From: Montifringilla adamsi
Lineage: Eukaryota; Chordata; Aves; Passeriformes; Passeridae
Length of the DNA: 64,000 nucleotides
Reading direction: 5' to 3'
Assembly: GCA_017590115.1 (NCBI GenBank)
Contig: JAGGNK010003113.1
Coordinates: 174,209-238,208 of the forward strand
In this document: piece by piece, positions 35,301 through 47,300 of the stretch
How the letters are laid out: every line of letters starts with the position of its first letter
How positions within the stretch are numbered: position 1 is the stretch's first letter
Position numbers and translations under genes: made by a program
Notes under the pieces: generated by a model
Database searches by the model: none
Seen by the model: only the letters and a program-made list of their open reading frames with translations
Told to the model about the DNA's origin: nothing

Positions 35301-38300
35301 AAAGTCTTCTTTAAAGGACCAGAGCACCAGCTCCAGGTCTTTTTAAGGCCTGGGAGTGGCAAGTGCTCTTCTGTGGCATAGCGTAGAGCTGTTTGAAATC
35401 CAGAGAGGCGGGAGAGCAGGGAATTGCCATCCCATGCTTTGATAAACAGGTACCTGCTCAACAACCAGAGGCCTAAAAAGCAGCTGGAGCAAAAGCCAAC
35501 ACCTTCTTTGTCCAGGGTGCCCAGAAGCCTTTGCCCAGTACAGCCACGCTACAGCTGGTGTCAGCCCTGGAACTGCAGGGAGAGCAGAATACACCTAAAG
35601 ACTTGGGTGGGTCATGGACAGAGCAGGCACTGTAAGGAGAGCCGGGGTCCCAGCTGGGTCAGTGGGCACACGGTGGGACTTAGGACACACCAGCCAGCCC
35701 TGAGCAGAGACACTGGACACACACACACACACACTCGCTCCTTCCATTTTCCTTTGTTACTCATCCTGCGGGCCCCAGCACGGAAAACATGAAGCTCCCA
35801 GCAACATCCCTTCCCAGTCGGATGTTGCTCACAGCCTACGTGCCCGCAGGAAGCCGACGGCTGCCCAAAGCAACAACAAGATCAACACAAACTCTGCTGC
35901 TGAAGCGGAGCTATTGTGCCGGACATCCTGGAGGGACGCATCTGCGGGGGCCAGCACACGCTGGGAGCAAAGGGACCCTGCATGCTGCGCCATCCTGCTG
36001 TCTGAGCCCATCTCCATTCCTGAAGGCATCCCATGCCCAGTCCCAGCCGAGCGCAGGTCCCAGGCCCTGGTGCTGTGTTGCTGTGGCAGTTTGAGCTGGG
36101 TTCTGTCCATCTTCAGAGCCTCTCTGCTTCCACAGGCGAGCACTGCTCTACAAACCTCCCAGTTTGGTCTGGTGTGTGCGGTTGGGCAGGGTATCCCACC
36201 ACAGGGGTGCTGGGTATTCCACCCCAGGCCTGCTGTGACTTTCTGGCAACTGCAATGCCCTTGAAAGTAAAGCAGGACTCAGACCCCAAACCTCAGTGTG
36301 TGACATGGCAAAGTGCTTGAACTCACATAGAAGAGCCTCTGTCCTGCCCACTAACAGGGTCCAGCTTGCCTTGTCCCTGGCTATACATCCTGCTCCAGTG
36401 CCCAGGAGCAGTGCTCAGCCCACAGACAGGGCTTGCTGCTCCCAGCCTCTTTTGAAGAGCAGGGAAAACTCCTGGGTGTACGGTGTGCTTACTCTATGTG
36501 GGGAACATGGGGTTGCTTCATGGCACCATATTGGACTGATCCCCTTCTGCTGAGATCCCCACGTGCTGTCCTCGCTTGACTGGCAGCATCCCCGCTGAGT
36601 CTGTTCTGCCCGGAGCAGCAGTGGCTAATCCAGACCTTGGAGAAAGGACTTTCTTAACCTACTTAACTCTGAAGGCACACGCTTCTTGGGGGCATCCCTT
36701 GAGGCAGCTGGCTGGGGAGGCTTCTGGGTCTTGGGGACATTCCTCAGGAGTGCTACAAGGAGGGACCCCAAGGACATGTGGGCAAGCATTATTTCCATAA
36801 TTCGGTCCCAGGGGCTGGTAAGGTGTGTCACTCCCCTGGACACCTTGCCCTGGGATGTCAGGGATGGCACCCCCAGCACAGCTGGTATGGCACATCTCCT
36901 ACAGCTCTGGGTCACACTTCTGGCACTTGATGAGATGCCCACGATGTGCTGCACATCACCAGCTCCCCTGAACCGCTGGTTTGGCAGAGCTTTCTGGGAA
37001 GGAGCAGCCTCTTGCCAAGTGCTGACCAAAAGCCAGGCTCCATCCCCAAGTGATGTCTTACTCCACAGCTGCACTTCTGCCAGCTAGCACCTGACCGTAG
37101 GGCAGTGGTGCCCACCTCACTGTGCCCTCACAGGGTCACTGCTGCAGCACTGGGTGTCACACAGCTCCCAGCCAGCCTAGCCCTGCTCCATGTGAATACA
37201 AACACCATTTGTAAGCCACAGGGGGAGCCCAGCAGACCATGGGCAGCTGTCTGATGGCTGGCTAGTAGAGGAGGTGGCCTGTGGGCCCCAAGACAATTGC
37301 TTAGCCCGAGCTGCAAAATCCTTACCCTTTCCAGGGCTTTTTGCACCAGTGTTGAGTTTTGGCCCCCTTAAAGCCTTAGCTCTAAACAAGACTAGGACCA
37401 ACAGCCAGGCCTTACTACAGCTGGACACAACCTTATCTCATTTTCATTGGGGATCTATTTCCTTTTTCTCCAGGGTGTCTCCATGCCATGCTGGCTCCAC
37501 AGCAGGAGTCAACAAATCTGTGCCTGCCTCGCCTGAGCGGTCTGGGCTGGTGACTCCATTCCTGTGACCTCTTCCAGGGGCACATCTGCTCCTCTCGAGC
37601 AAAGGCCCTGGCCTGTGATAAACACCCTCCTTTCGGTGTCCTTTGAAAGTTGTCCTTCCCTGCTGCCAGGCTGGGGAGTGCAGCAGGGATGCTGTGAGGC
37701 TGTGGTGGCTTTCCCAGCCTGGTACACTGAGCTTGGCTCCAGCTCTCATGGCTGATGCAGGCACTGCCCAGTCAGTCAGTTCATCCTGCTGGTGCACCAA
37801 GCGGGGTTTTGGGGGTCTCTTCCTTAATCTGGAGCAGAGAGGATCACCAGGCTATGGACAGCCAGCACCACCTGTGCCCCTCCCTTCTTCCCCAAATTAA
37901 GTATCCCCAACCAGAGGGGTGAGTGGAGACAGTGGGGTGAGCCCCACAGTGCTAAAGGACAGTCCGTAAGGGATTGGGGGTGCACAGCATGGTCTCTCTG
38001 GTGGTAGGTCTGTGTTGGAGGCACCAGCTTGGCACGAATCCAGCCCAAACCCACCAAACTCGTTTGTTTGGCATGGGGAGAGGCAGTGTCCTGGCAGCAT
38101 GGGGCCACGGCATGTTCCCTCCCTGCAGCAGGATCCGGGTGGCTGCCAGCAGTGGCACAAGGAGAGGCTTGGTCTGTGCCACCTCCTTCCTCAGTGTGAG
38201 CAAGGGCCAGCTCCTTGCTCAAGCATTCCTTGAGCAGCAAGGTGGCTGGAGGAGCAGCAGTGGGAGGGAAGGAACAGTGTTTGGGAGGAGAAGGGAAAAC

Positions 38301-41300
38301 CGAGGGACAGAGAGTGTTTGTGACAAGGCTGCTCTGTGCGGCGGGAGCTGACGAGCTTTGGTGCATGGGAAAACGTCCAGCACGGAGCTGGCGCGGTGAG
38401 ATCCCGGTGCCGGAGGGAGCTGCTCCCTCGGGCTGGGCAGTGGAGCCGGGGGGAGACGGCACTGGGGGGCACCTTTCATGGCAGGGGACAGGGAGGCGGC
38501 CGCACAGCGCTGCCTTGTCCGGCAAGCTCTCCCTGCAGACGCGCATTGTGTCCAGCCCTGCCAGATGTCTGGCTCATCAAGGGCTCTGGTCGAGGCAGGG
38601 ACCCAGGGAGGGAGTGTGGAGGGTGGACACTTTGTCTGGGACATAACGAGGTTTGCCTTAGCGAAGGAAGACAGGAAATAGAGCGTCTTAACTGGAGCCT
38701 GGCCAGCCCCAGTGCACTGCGGCCCTCAGCCACGTTGCTTTTTTCTTTCTTATGCATCTTGGAGGCAAATGCTGGGCAGGACCTGGAGAAAATGGGCTCC
38801 ATGCTCTGACTGTGTGAGCAGCACGGGGCCAGGGCCTCTCCTGCCGCTCACCACCCAGTCATGGGTGCAGGATCCCTGCAGTGGTGGAACCTTGCCCCTA
38901 ATGAGTGTGGCTCTAACACCCAGCAGTGGCCCCCCCACGGGGCCCCCATTCCCACTCGGTCTCTCTAATTTGTATTAAGTATCCCTTCCTCGCAGGCTTT
39001 CCTCCTCCCCTTCTTCTCCCTTCTTGTCTCTTTTGTGAGTGAATAATTTATGGCACTTTTCATCTTCCTGGCTGTTGTTCCAGGCGGGCGGCGGTGGGAT
39101 GCTCTATGCCCTCCTGACGGCCACTCCCAGGCTGGGTGTGCAGCTCCATCCTTTTCCGGTGCTACGGCAGGCTGGAAATGGGACAGACCCACCCACGAGC
39201 CACAGGAAGAGTCAGGTGTGGCAGAACTGCTGCCATCACCCGTGGAGCCATAGCAGGCAGGGCAATGGCTGCTGGATCCATGATGGCCCGTGGGGCACCA
39301 AGGGTCACTGGTGGGACCTGGCATGGCTGTGACACCCACAACCGCCCAGGCAGGTGGGCAGCAGCCGAGGGAGGGCTGCCCCAAGGCCGGCCAGGGGTCC
39401 CAAGCAGTGGGATGTGGGCAGGGCCGGGTGGACCCTGGCCCACTGCATGGTGTGGGGCTGCGCCGAGGTTTCCGTGGGCCGCTGGCTCTTACATAAGCTC
39501 ATTGTTTCCTGAGTCAAAAGAGGTTTTGTCTCCGCTCTGGAGATGTGACAGGAGGAGGAACAATTTGCCCCATTCATCTTTAACTCTGCTCTGGAGAGTG
39601 GTGCGGTGGCCTGCGCCGGCAGAGACGTTAAACCCAACCACTTCCCCGCCATAAAATCTCCCGGGGAGCAGGTGTTGGAAATCGCCCCTTCCCCTCCTGA
39701 TCTCCTCAAATCCAGCGCCACAGAAATCAAGGATAATCCAGCAGCCTCTTCAAAATGAAAACGCTGAGCCCTGATTAATTCATTTAATAAGTGACTGATC
39801 CCCTCCTCCCCCAGCACCGCGGCCCAAGAAGCCATTTTGCTTCTTGCTCTCCTGGGCTGACGCCGGGGAGATGCCGGGGCTGCAGCAGAGGCACAAGGCT
39901 GCTCCCCCACCGCCACCTCACCAGCCTCACCACGTGTCCTGTCGTGGTCTGGCCTCTGCAGACCCGTGGACCTCAGGGCCAGCTGCCTCTGTTGGGCTCT
40001 CCAGCCTCAGCTCTCCTGCACAGTGCCAGGGGCTGCTCCACCTCCGTGCAGCCCAAGGAGCCCCAGCTCGAGGGGATTAAACAGGAGAACGAAATAGTCC
40101 CGTTTTCCAACCGAAAGATCAAACCGGTTAGAAGTGACATTGTTTTTGCAGTTCCATCTGCTTCAATTAGGGCACGGGGGTGGAGCAGGGGGGCTCCCAA
40201 TTATCCTCATTAGAGGGGCTCCTCGTGCAGCCAAGCTCCAGCCGTGAGCAGGGAGCTCACCAGGCTCGTGCTGGTTGATAATGAATATATTCATGGCTGC
40301 ACAGACTGGCCTTGCTCGCCTGCTGCTGCTGGAGCCCTGCTCCTGACATGTGCTTTGGGCACTGCTGGGAGATGCAGAAAACCTCTTTGAGCTCCAGAGG
40401 TTGGTGGGTTTTGCTGAAATGGAGTGTGGTCAACACAGCCTCACCACTGCTCAGAGTCCTGACACAGCTGCCAAAGCAACGCAGGAGCCTAAATCTGGTC
40501 CCAGCACCCAAGGTGGGAATGCTCCTGCTCTCTCTCCCCCAGGTCTCACTCCCCAGCTCCTCTCAGGAATGACTGTGGGCTGGAGATACCCCAGTGAAGC
40601 TGCCCAGAGAGCAGCTTCATCCCCATCTTCATCCCCAGCCCATACATCCCAACAAGGAGACTGCAGCTCCCTCCTGAGCTCGTCTGCATTTTCAAACAGG
40701 CTGAGGCCATTCCCACTTGGACCCAAGGACTCAGCAATTTGAATTTGTGACCATTTCTCTGCTCACAATACTGAGATTAACCCACCACTTTGTGTGTGGA
40801 GCTTCTGGTAGAGCATAACATGTAATAATACAGAAATAAGAAAATATCTGTAGCTCATGGGTTTAAAAACCTCACTATTTACGTACATCCATCCCTGTAT
40901 AAACTAGACTGTTCTTTTAGTAGGTGCTGGCTACTGATATTAGATTCCCATTTCATTTCCTTATCCCACCTGGCAGGTTCCTAGAGACATCTTCTTCTTT
41001 GTTTGCAATATCTTTTGCCTGTAACAGACCCAGGGTTCGTAAATGCAGCAGCATCGGGTGGAAACCTGACGTGCAGCTGCTGCTGTGTGTGTTTTGTGTG
41101 ACACAAAAGAAAACCTGAGACGTGGAGGAATCGGGGAGGTCCAGGTGTCACCCCAGGATCCTGTCTGGTGTCAGCAGCCGGTGCAGGACTGTCACTGCCT
41201 ACAGGAAAGGGGGGCCAGAGTTGGGGGCTGTGAGGAGGCTGGAGGTGGATGGGCAAGAGCAGAGTGGGATGCCCAGGGGGAGTGGGGGTAGTTAAGGCAG

Positions 41301-44300
41301 ACTGGGGATGTCTAGGGTTGCTCATAGCAGGTTGAGGATGCTTTCATCCCTGCAGAGGTGCCCAGAGGAGGTTGGGGATGCCCAGGACAGGTTTGGGGAT
41401 GTGCAGGTCAAGTTGGGGATGCTCAGAGCACCTGCACATTCTTCTCCCAGGTGACCAGAGAGGTAAAGGCCTCTTTTGGTGCCCTTACCTGGCAGGGATT
41501 TTGTGCCATGGTGGGCCCCAGCCCTGCTGGTGCAGGCAGCCATGCCAGGGGAGCTGAGGGAGGAGGTCCCCACCATCATCGTGGCCACGGCACCGATTGG
41601 CCCAGCGCTGTTGCTGTGGCTGTGCCCGGGCCCATGGTGTGGCCTGGCCTACAGCTCGTGCCTCCACGCATGGGAATAATTCTCCTTAATCCTTCCGAGA
41701 GGCATCGCTGGATGAGACTGGAGCCTCCCTCTGGGAGCCCCATCTCCCCTGGCGCAGAGAGCAGTGCTGGGGGAGGGAGAGCCGCCATCCTGGGCAGGGA
41801 GGCCTCTGTGCCCCCGGCCACCTGCCCGCTCCTGCTGGGGCCACAGCCAAGCCAGCATTGCTCCTGCACCCGTGCCGAGGGACAGCAAAACCCTGGGGGA
41901 CTCAGCACCAGACCAGTGCTCTGGGCCAGGAGGGGTGTAGGGGCAGGAGATGGCAGCGCTCCCAACACCCTGTTCCTCCAGATGCAGCAGGAACATGTGG
42001 ACGTGATGTGGGATGCAGCCACCCACTGCATCCCCACCACTGCAAACTGGGACAGGAGACTGGAGCTCGTTTTGGAGAGGCAGCTTGGAGGGTGCCCCTG
42101 GATAAGTGCTGGCTGCTGAGCGCCTCTGGAGCCCCGCACTCCCTGGCACAGCGAGCTGGCACCAAGGGCTTTTGCCAGGACCCAGCCCCGTGGTGGGGCG
42201 GGTGACGCCTGCCACCGGGCCGGAGCACCCGGCACATAAACACCACCCCGGGATTAGGTCAGCTCTGGTCATCGCTCAGACGAATAAGTGGATCAGCGCA
42301 AGGGAAAGGAGGGGGAGGGAGCTCTGCTGAGCGGGGAGCTCCAGTAGGGACCTTTTAATTTAGGGGCTCATAGGGCCAGGAGCCGCCTTGGCGCAGGCGC
42401 AAGGCTGGGCAGCGAGCGCTGGCGCCCATGGCGGGGTGACTGGGGACACGCAGCAGCAGCCCCAGCTGGCCCCACGGTCGGCTGGGATGCCCGAGTGTCC
42501 TCAAGTGTGTTTATTTTAAGGGATACAAAGTCCTGGGCCACCGCAGGGTCACCGCAGCGCTCGCCCAGCCTCGCAGGAAAGTTTCCCGCAGGTGCTGGCA
42601 GGGGGAGGAGGAGGAGGAGGGTGGATGGCAGCAGCTGGGCACCATCCCGCCGCCCTGCGCCTGCACACCTTTGGACCTGGCGCCCATGTGCCAGGAGCCA
42701 TCGGCGCGGGGCTGCGGCCGCCCCACAGCCCCGGCCCATTGTCCCACGGTGGCCGGGCCGGGCGCGGGGACGGCCATCTGCTCGTCGCTGCCGACAGCTT
42801 CTTTGTTCACCGCCCGGCGCACGCTGGCGCAGGAAGCGGCTCCCACGTGCTTCGCCCTTTCCCTCTCGCAGAGGCACCTAATGAAATAAAGGATTTACTG
42901 CGGCGAGGGGGAGGGAAGGGAACAGGCTGAGCAGTTTGAAATGTCGTGCCTGGCCCCAGGGCTGGGCTCCCTGGCCAGGTGCAGGCAGGGTGGGTGCAGG
43001 CAGTGCTGGGCTCTCTGCCACTGCTGGGCTGTTCTTCGGGAGCCACCGTGGTGGGAGCAGGCACAGGCAGGGCGATGGTGCCAGGGCCTGGGGTGTGAGT
43101 GCAGCCAAGGTCTGTGCACTGGGTGTGCGGGGCACCACCATTGCCAGGGCCCTGACCTGTTTTTGTGGTGGGGAAAAGGCTTTGCATGTGCTGTGGGGAT
43201 GGCTCTAGGGCATGTGGAAACTGGGAACAGGAGTGCCCATGTAGGGTGTAGGTCACTTGGGCTTTGAGTGAGACGGAAAGGACATCATGCAGCCCCTGTC
43301 CCCTCCCTGCAGCAGCATGCCAAGGAGGAGACTTGCTGGGTGGTGCCAGCTGTGAGCAGAGCTCCTAATGCTGCTTCCAGGCACCCTGGATTCAGGGTTT
43401 TCCTACCCAAATGAGCCTGTCCTCATGTGTCATCCCCATGGCCCAGCACTCTGCAGAACTGCATGTCCCTTAACTACCAGTGCTGGAATTAGTCACTTCC
43501 CATTGCACCCAGCCGCAAACTGGGCCAGGAGGATGGCAGGGGACCTGGCAGGGAGAGGCAATGTCCCTTTCTCCTCCCTGCAATGCAAACAGAAACTGAA
43601 AAGGACCAAATTCCAAAGTTCTTATTCAAGCCCAGGCACCATGGCCTGGGGCGGAGGCGTGGGGACTGTCACCTGCGGAGGGATGGGTGGCTCGGGCATG
43701 GGGCACATGCCCGGCAGCACCTGTTGTGCTTTGAGGGATGAGGGAGTGGATCCCTGTGACAAGGGCCTTGCAGGCATGGACACCAGCATCTGCTGCATCC
43801 CAGGGCCCAAAGTGCAGTAGTGCCAGCCTGGCTCCCAGGGGCAACTCAGCCACCAAGTGAGCCCAGAGCACCTTTGGGAAGGTGGTCGTAGGGTGCCAAG
43901 GGTCTGACACACACCCTTCCTTGCAGATGACTCCTCGTCAGAAAGCTGCAGCGGGAATGGCTCCTCCACCCTGAACCCCTCCACCTCCAGCAGCACGCAG
44001 GGTGACAGTGCCTTCCCCGAAATGAACGGCAATGGCACCACAGCCCCCATGGACTTCACCGCCTCCGCTGACGACCAGCCCATCAACCTCTGCGACAAGC
44101 TCACGCCTGCCCACATCACCCCTTCCTACCAGTCTGACAGCTGCAGTGCCGATGGCCTGCGCAGCAGGGTCAAGTACGGGGTGAAGACCACAGCAGAGGT
44201 ATGGCCTGGGATGCTCTGGGAGAGCACATGCCCCACACCCCAGCTGCCCCAGAGCTGGGCACTGCAGTGGGCTCACCTCACCCCTGACCATCTGTGCCAC

Positions 44301-47300
44301 AGCCACCATGTGACAAGGAGCCCATTCATGCTGGGTCAGGCAGTGTTTCCCACAGGACCAGGCAGAGCCATGGCCCCACCAGCCACAGCTGTCATGGGGC
44401 CACCAGGTTATCACAGGCTTGCTGAGGCCACCATGCTCCCCCCTGCCCAAAGCAGGCAGGAGGTGACACGCAGGGGAGCCTGGCCATGGGTTCATCTCCC
44501 TGGGTTGCAGGGGAGGGATCAGACATAGGAAGACAAGGAGAAAGGGCAGGTGAATGAGGTGAGAGCTGCTAGTGGTAACCCCTGTCTCCTCTCAGTCCCC
44601 GCCGTACAGCTCTGGCAGCTATGACTCCATCAAGACAGAGGTGAGCGGCTGCCCCGAGGACCTGACTGTCGGCAGGGCCCCCACAGCTGATGAAGATGAC
44701 GATGACCACGATGACCATGAAGACAATGATAAGATCAATGACTCGGAGGGGATGGACCCAGAGAGGCTAAAGGCCTTCAATGTAAGGAGAGCTCCACAGG
44801 GAGGGTGAGCCCGCCTGCCTTCCGTCTCAGGGTTCCCACCACCTGTCTTCTCTATTTGCAGATGTTCGTGCGCCTTTTTGTGGACGAGAACCTGGACCGG
44901 ATGGTTCCCATCTCCAAGCAGCCCAAGGAGAAGATCCAGGCCATCATCGAGTCCTGCAGCCGGCAGTTCCCAGAGTTCCAGGAGCGGGCGCGCAAGCGCA
45001 TCCGCACCTACCTCAAGTCCTGCCGCCGCATGAAGAAGAACGGCATGGAGATGGTGAGTGGCCACCCCAGTGCCCTGCCCTTAGTCCCAGCACCCAGAGC
45101 AGCACATCCCTGAGCATCCTCTCTGCTTGTGTCCCTGCAGACCAGGCCCACGCCGCCTCACCTGACCTCAGCCATGGCAGAGAACATCCTGGCCGCCGCC
45201 TGCGAGAGCGAAACGCGGAAAGCAGCCAAGAGGATGCGGCTGGAGATCTACCAGACCTCCCAGGTACAGTGCTGGCAGCTGGAGATGGGTGGGGAACAGA
45301 ACTGGTGGGGTCAAAAGTCTTTCTGAAAGTGTGAGGGGCTGCAGAACAGAGCCCTGTGGTGTGTCCTGAGGCCAGTGGGGATGGGAATGCTGGGTTGGAT
45401 TGGGCACACTGCAGCTGCAGGACACCAGGCATCCTGCACTGTCCATCCTGCTGGCCACAGAGGACAGCCAGGCTCCTCGCTGGAATAGGTCTGTGTTTCC
45501 CCTGTGCAGGACGAACCGATCGCTCTAGACAAGCAGCACTCCAGAGACTCCACAGCCATCACCCACTCCTCCTACTCACTGCCAGCTTCATCTTACTCCC
45601 AAGACCCAGTCTACATTAATGGAAGCCTGAACTACAGCTACCGTGGCTACGGGTCCCTGGGGGGCAGCCTGCAGCCCTCTGCATCCCTCCAGACGGGCAA
45701 CCACAGTAATGGTGAGTGGCTGTGCCAGGGGCACGGGGAGCCCACCCTGGCATCACCTCTTCCCCATGCCCGGGCAGTGCACCAGGGGCTCCTGGCATCC
45801 CCCACTGTGGGGTTGAGCTGGTCGCTGGAGGAGAGGCCAGGAGCTGCTCCCACAGCTCCCACAGAGCTCCCAGTCATGGCAGCACCTCTCCCACCGCTGC
45901 ACAGAGCTGCTCCGAAATCCCCTCTTGTCCCTTCTGTCTGGTGGCTCTGCTCACGTCATCAGCAGGTGGTTAATTGTTGAACTGCACTTGGAAGGACGGT
46001 TTGGGTGGCACTGGTAGAGGGAAGGAGTGTCACTTAAAAAAAAGGAGAATTCGTACCAGATTCTCTGTTAATTATTAACAGGGGCGGGTGCCTATCGCTA
46101 CACTGATCTCCTGCTGGTATGAGCCGTTCTGCTCTTGGAGATGGGGACAGGGTGGGGGGCACAGCCACAGCTCAGGAGGGCTCTGAGGGGCTGGGGACTG
46201 CCTGGGAACAGCTGCAGGGCAGTAAGGTGGAAGGAGAGCGTAGGCAGGGCTTGAGATTAGGAGCAAGTGAACAGAGCAGAGTATCCTGGAGTAGGGCACA
46301 CAGGAAGGCTCCAAAGTACCTGGTGACTCGCCCACACCTGGAGAAAGAGGTATGGGCTGAGATCAAGTGCTCCCTCTGGCTCTGTCCTGCAGCAGTGGCA
46401 GGAGGGGCTGGATCCCTTGCCAGTCCTTGTCCAGTCCTTCTGCAATCCCTGGGTTGCCATTGCCTGTCCTGGTGCACTCTGGGCTCCTGCCCCAGCCCAC
46501 CCCGACAGGAGCCAGGATTTGGAAGGATGTGATTTCCGGAGGCCTGAGAGATGCCTGTCTGGGATTAACTCTTATCATCCCTTCCTAATGCTTCTTAACC
46601 CTGAATAAAGATCCTGTCCCGGCCTCCAGCTGCTGAGACCTAATCCTCACAGCAATGGTTCCTCCCCAGAACAGCACAGCCACCCGGTCCCCACTGCCAG
46701 GCACGCTCCTTCGGCTCCTCCATGTGAGACAGTGAACATGCTGGAAGGTCCCTGGAGGAGCAAACAGGCCCTGGGTGCAGCACCCAGCAGCACCTCGCCT
46801 TATTTCTTTCTAGGGGATTTTTAAACCTCTGTTTTGCAGTTGTCTTTTTCCCAAGCTCTTGCCCAGTCCTTCAAAGAAAGAGCACTCTGCAAGGAGCTGC
46901 TTCTTCTCCTCCCTCTGAGCAGAGGCCCCGCAGGGCTTTGCTGCCCAGAAGTGTCTTCACCCTCCATCCCCCACCTCAGGCAATTCTTGCTGAAGCCCAC
47001 ATCCTTGCTCCCAGCTCCTTCCCCCTTGGTGAGCTGGGAAACAAGCTCAGGCTCAGTTTACTGCTGCCTTTTCTGCCCAGTGAAATTGCTTTCGCATGAG
47101 AGCCTCCTCCTTGTCCTCCTCCTCCTCCTTCTCCTCCTCCTCCCCCGCTTTGAAGCTCTGGTTCTCTTGGCATGGAGCACTTCTGCTGGTGCTGCTCCTC
47201 CCGCAGCTCCAGCATTGCTTTCCTTGAATGCTTTCCATTCCAGCCGGGGCAATGAGCTTCCCTCCCTGCCACCATCAGCAATGCCACCCACCTGGGCTCA

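Larger units (their letters stand above)
32664..43926 (+). other. NOL4L: NOL4L intron between exons D and E (11 kb)
   Basis: It contains a TC run (34121-34139), an AC run (35716-35734), a degenerate tandem repeat (41265-41440) and a CpG-rich block (42370-42860). No exon is recognised. Much of 35-43 kb is GC-rich and yields chance open frames on both strands. Confidence 0.85.

Noticed and set aside
44805..45113. Reading exon G through into its introns as a longer single exon
   Set aside because: Consensus acceptor TTTGCAG and donor ATG|GTGAGT give exact phase matches with the adjoining exons, and family similarity stops at these borders.
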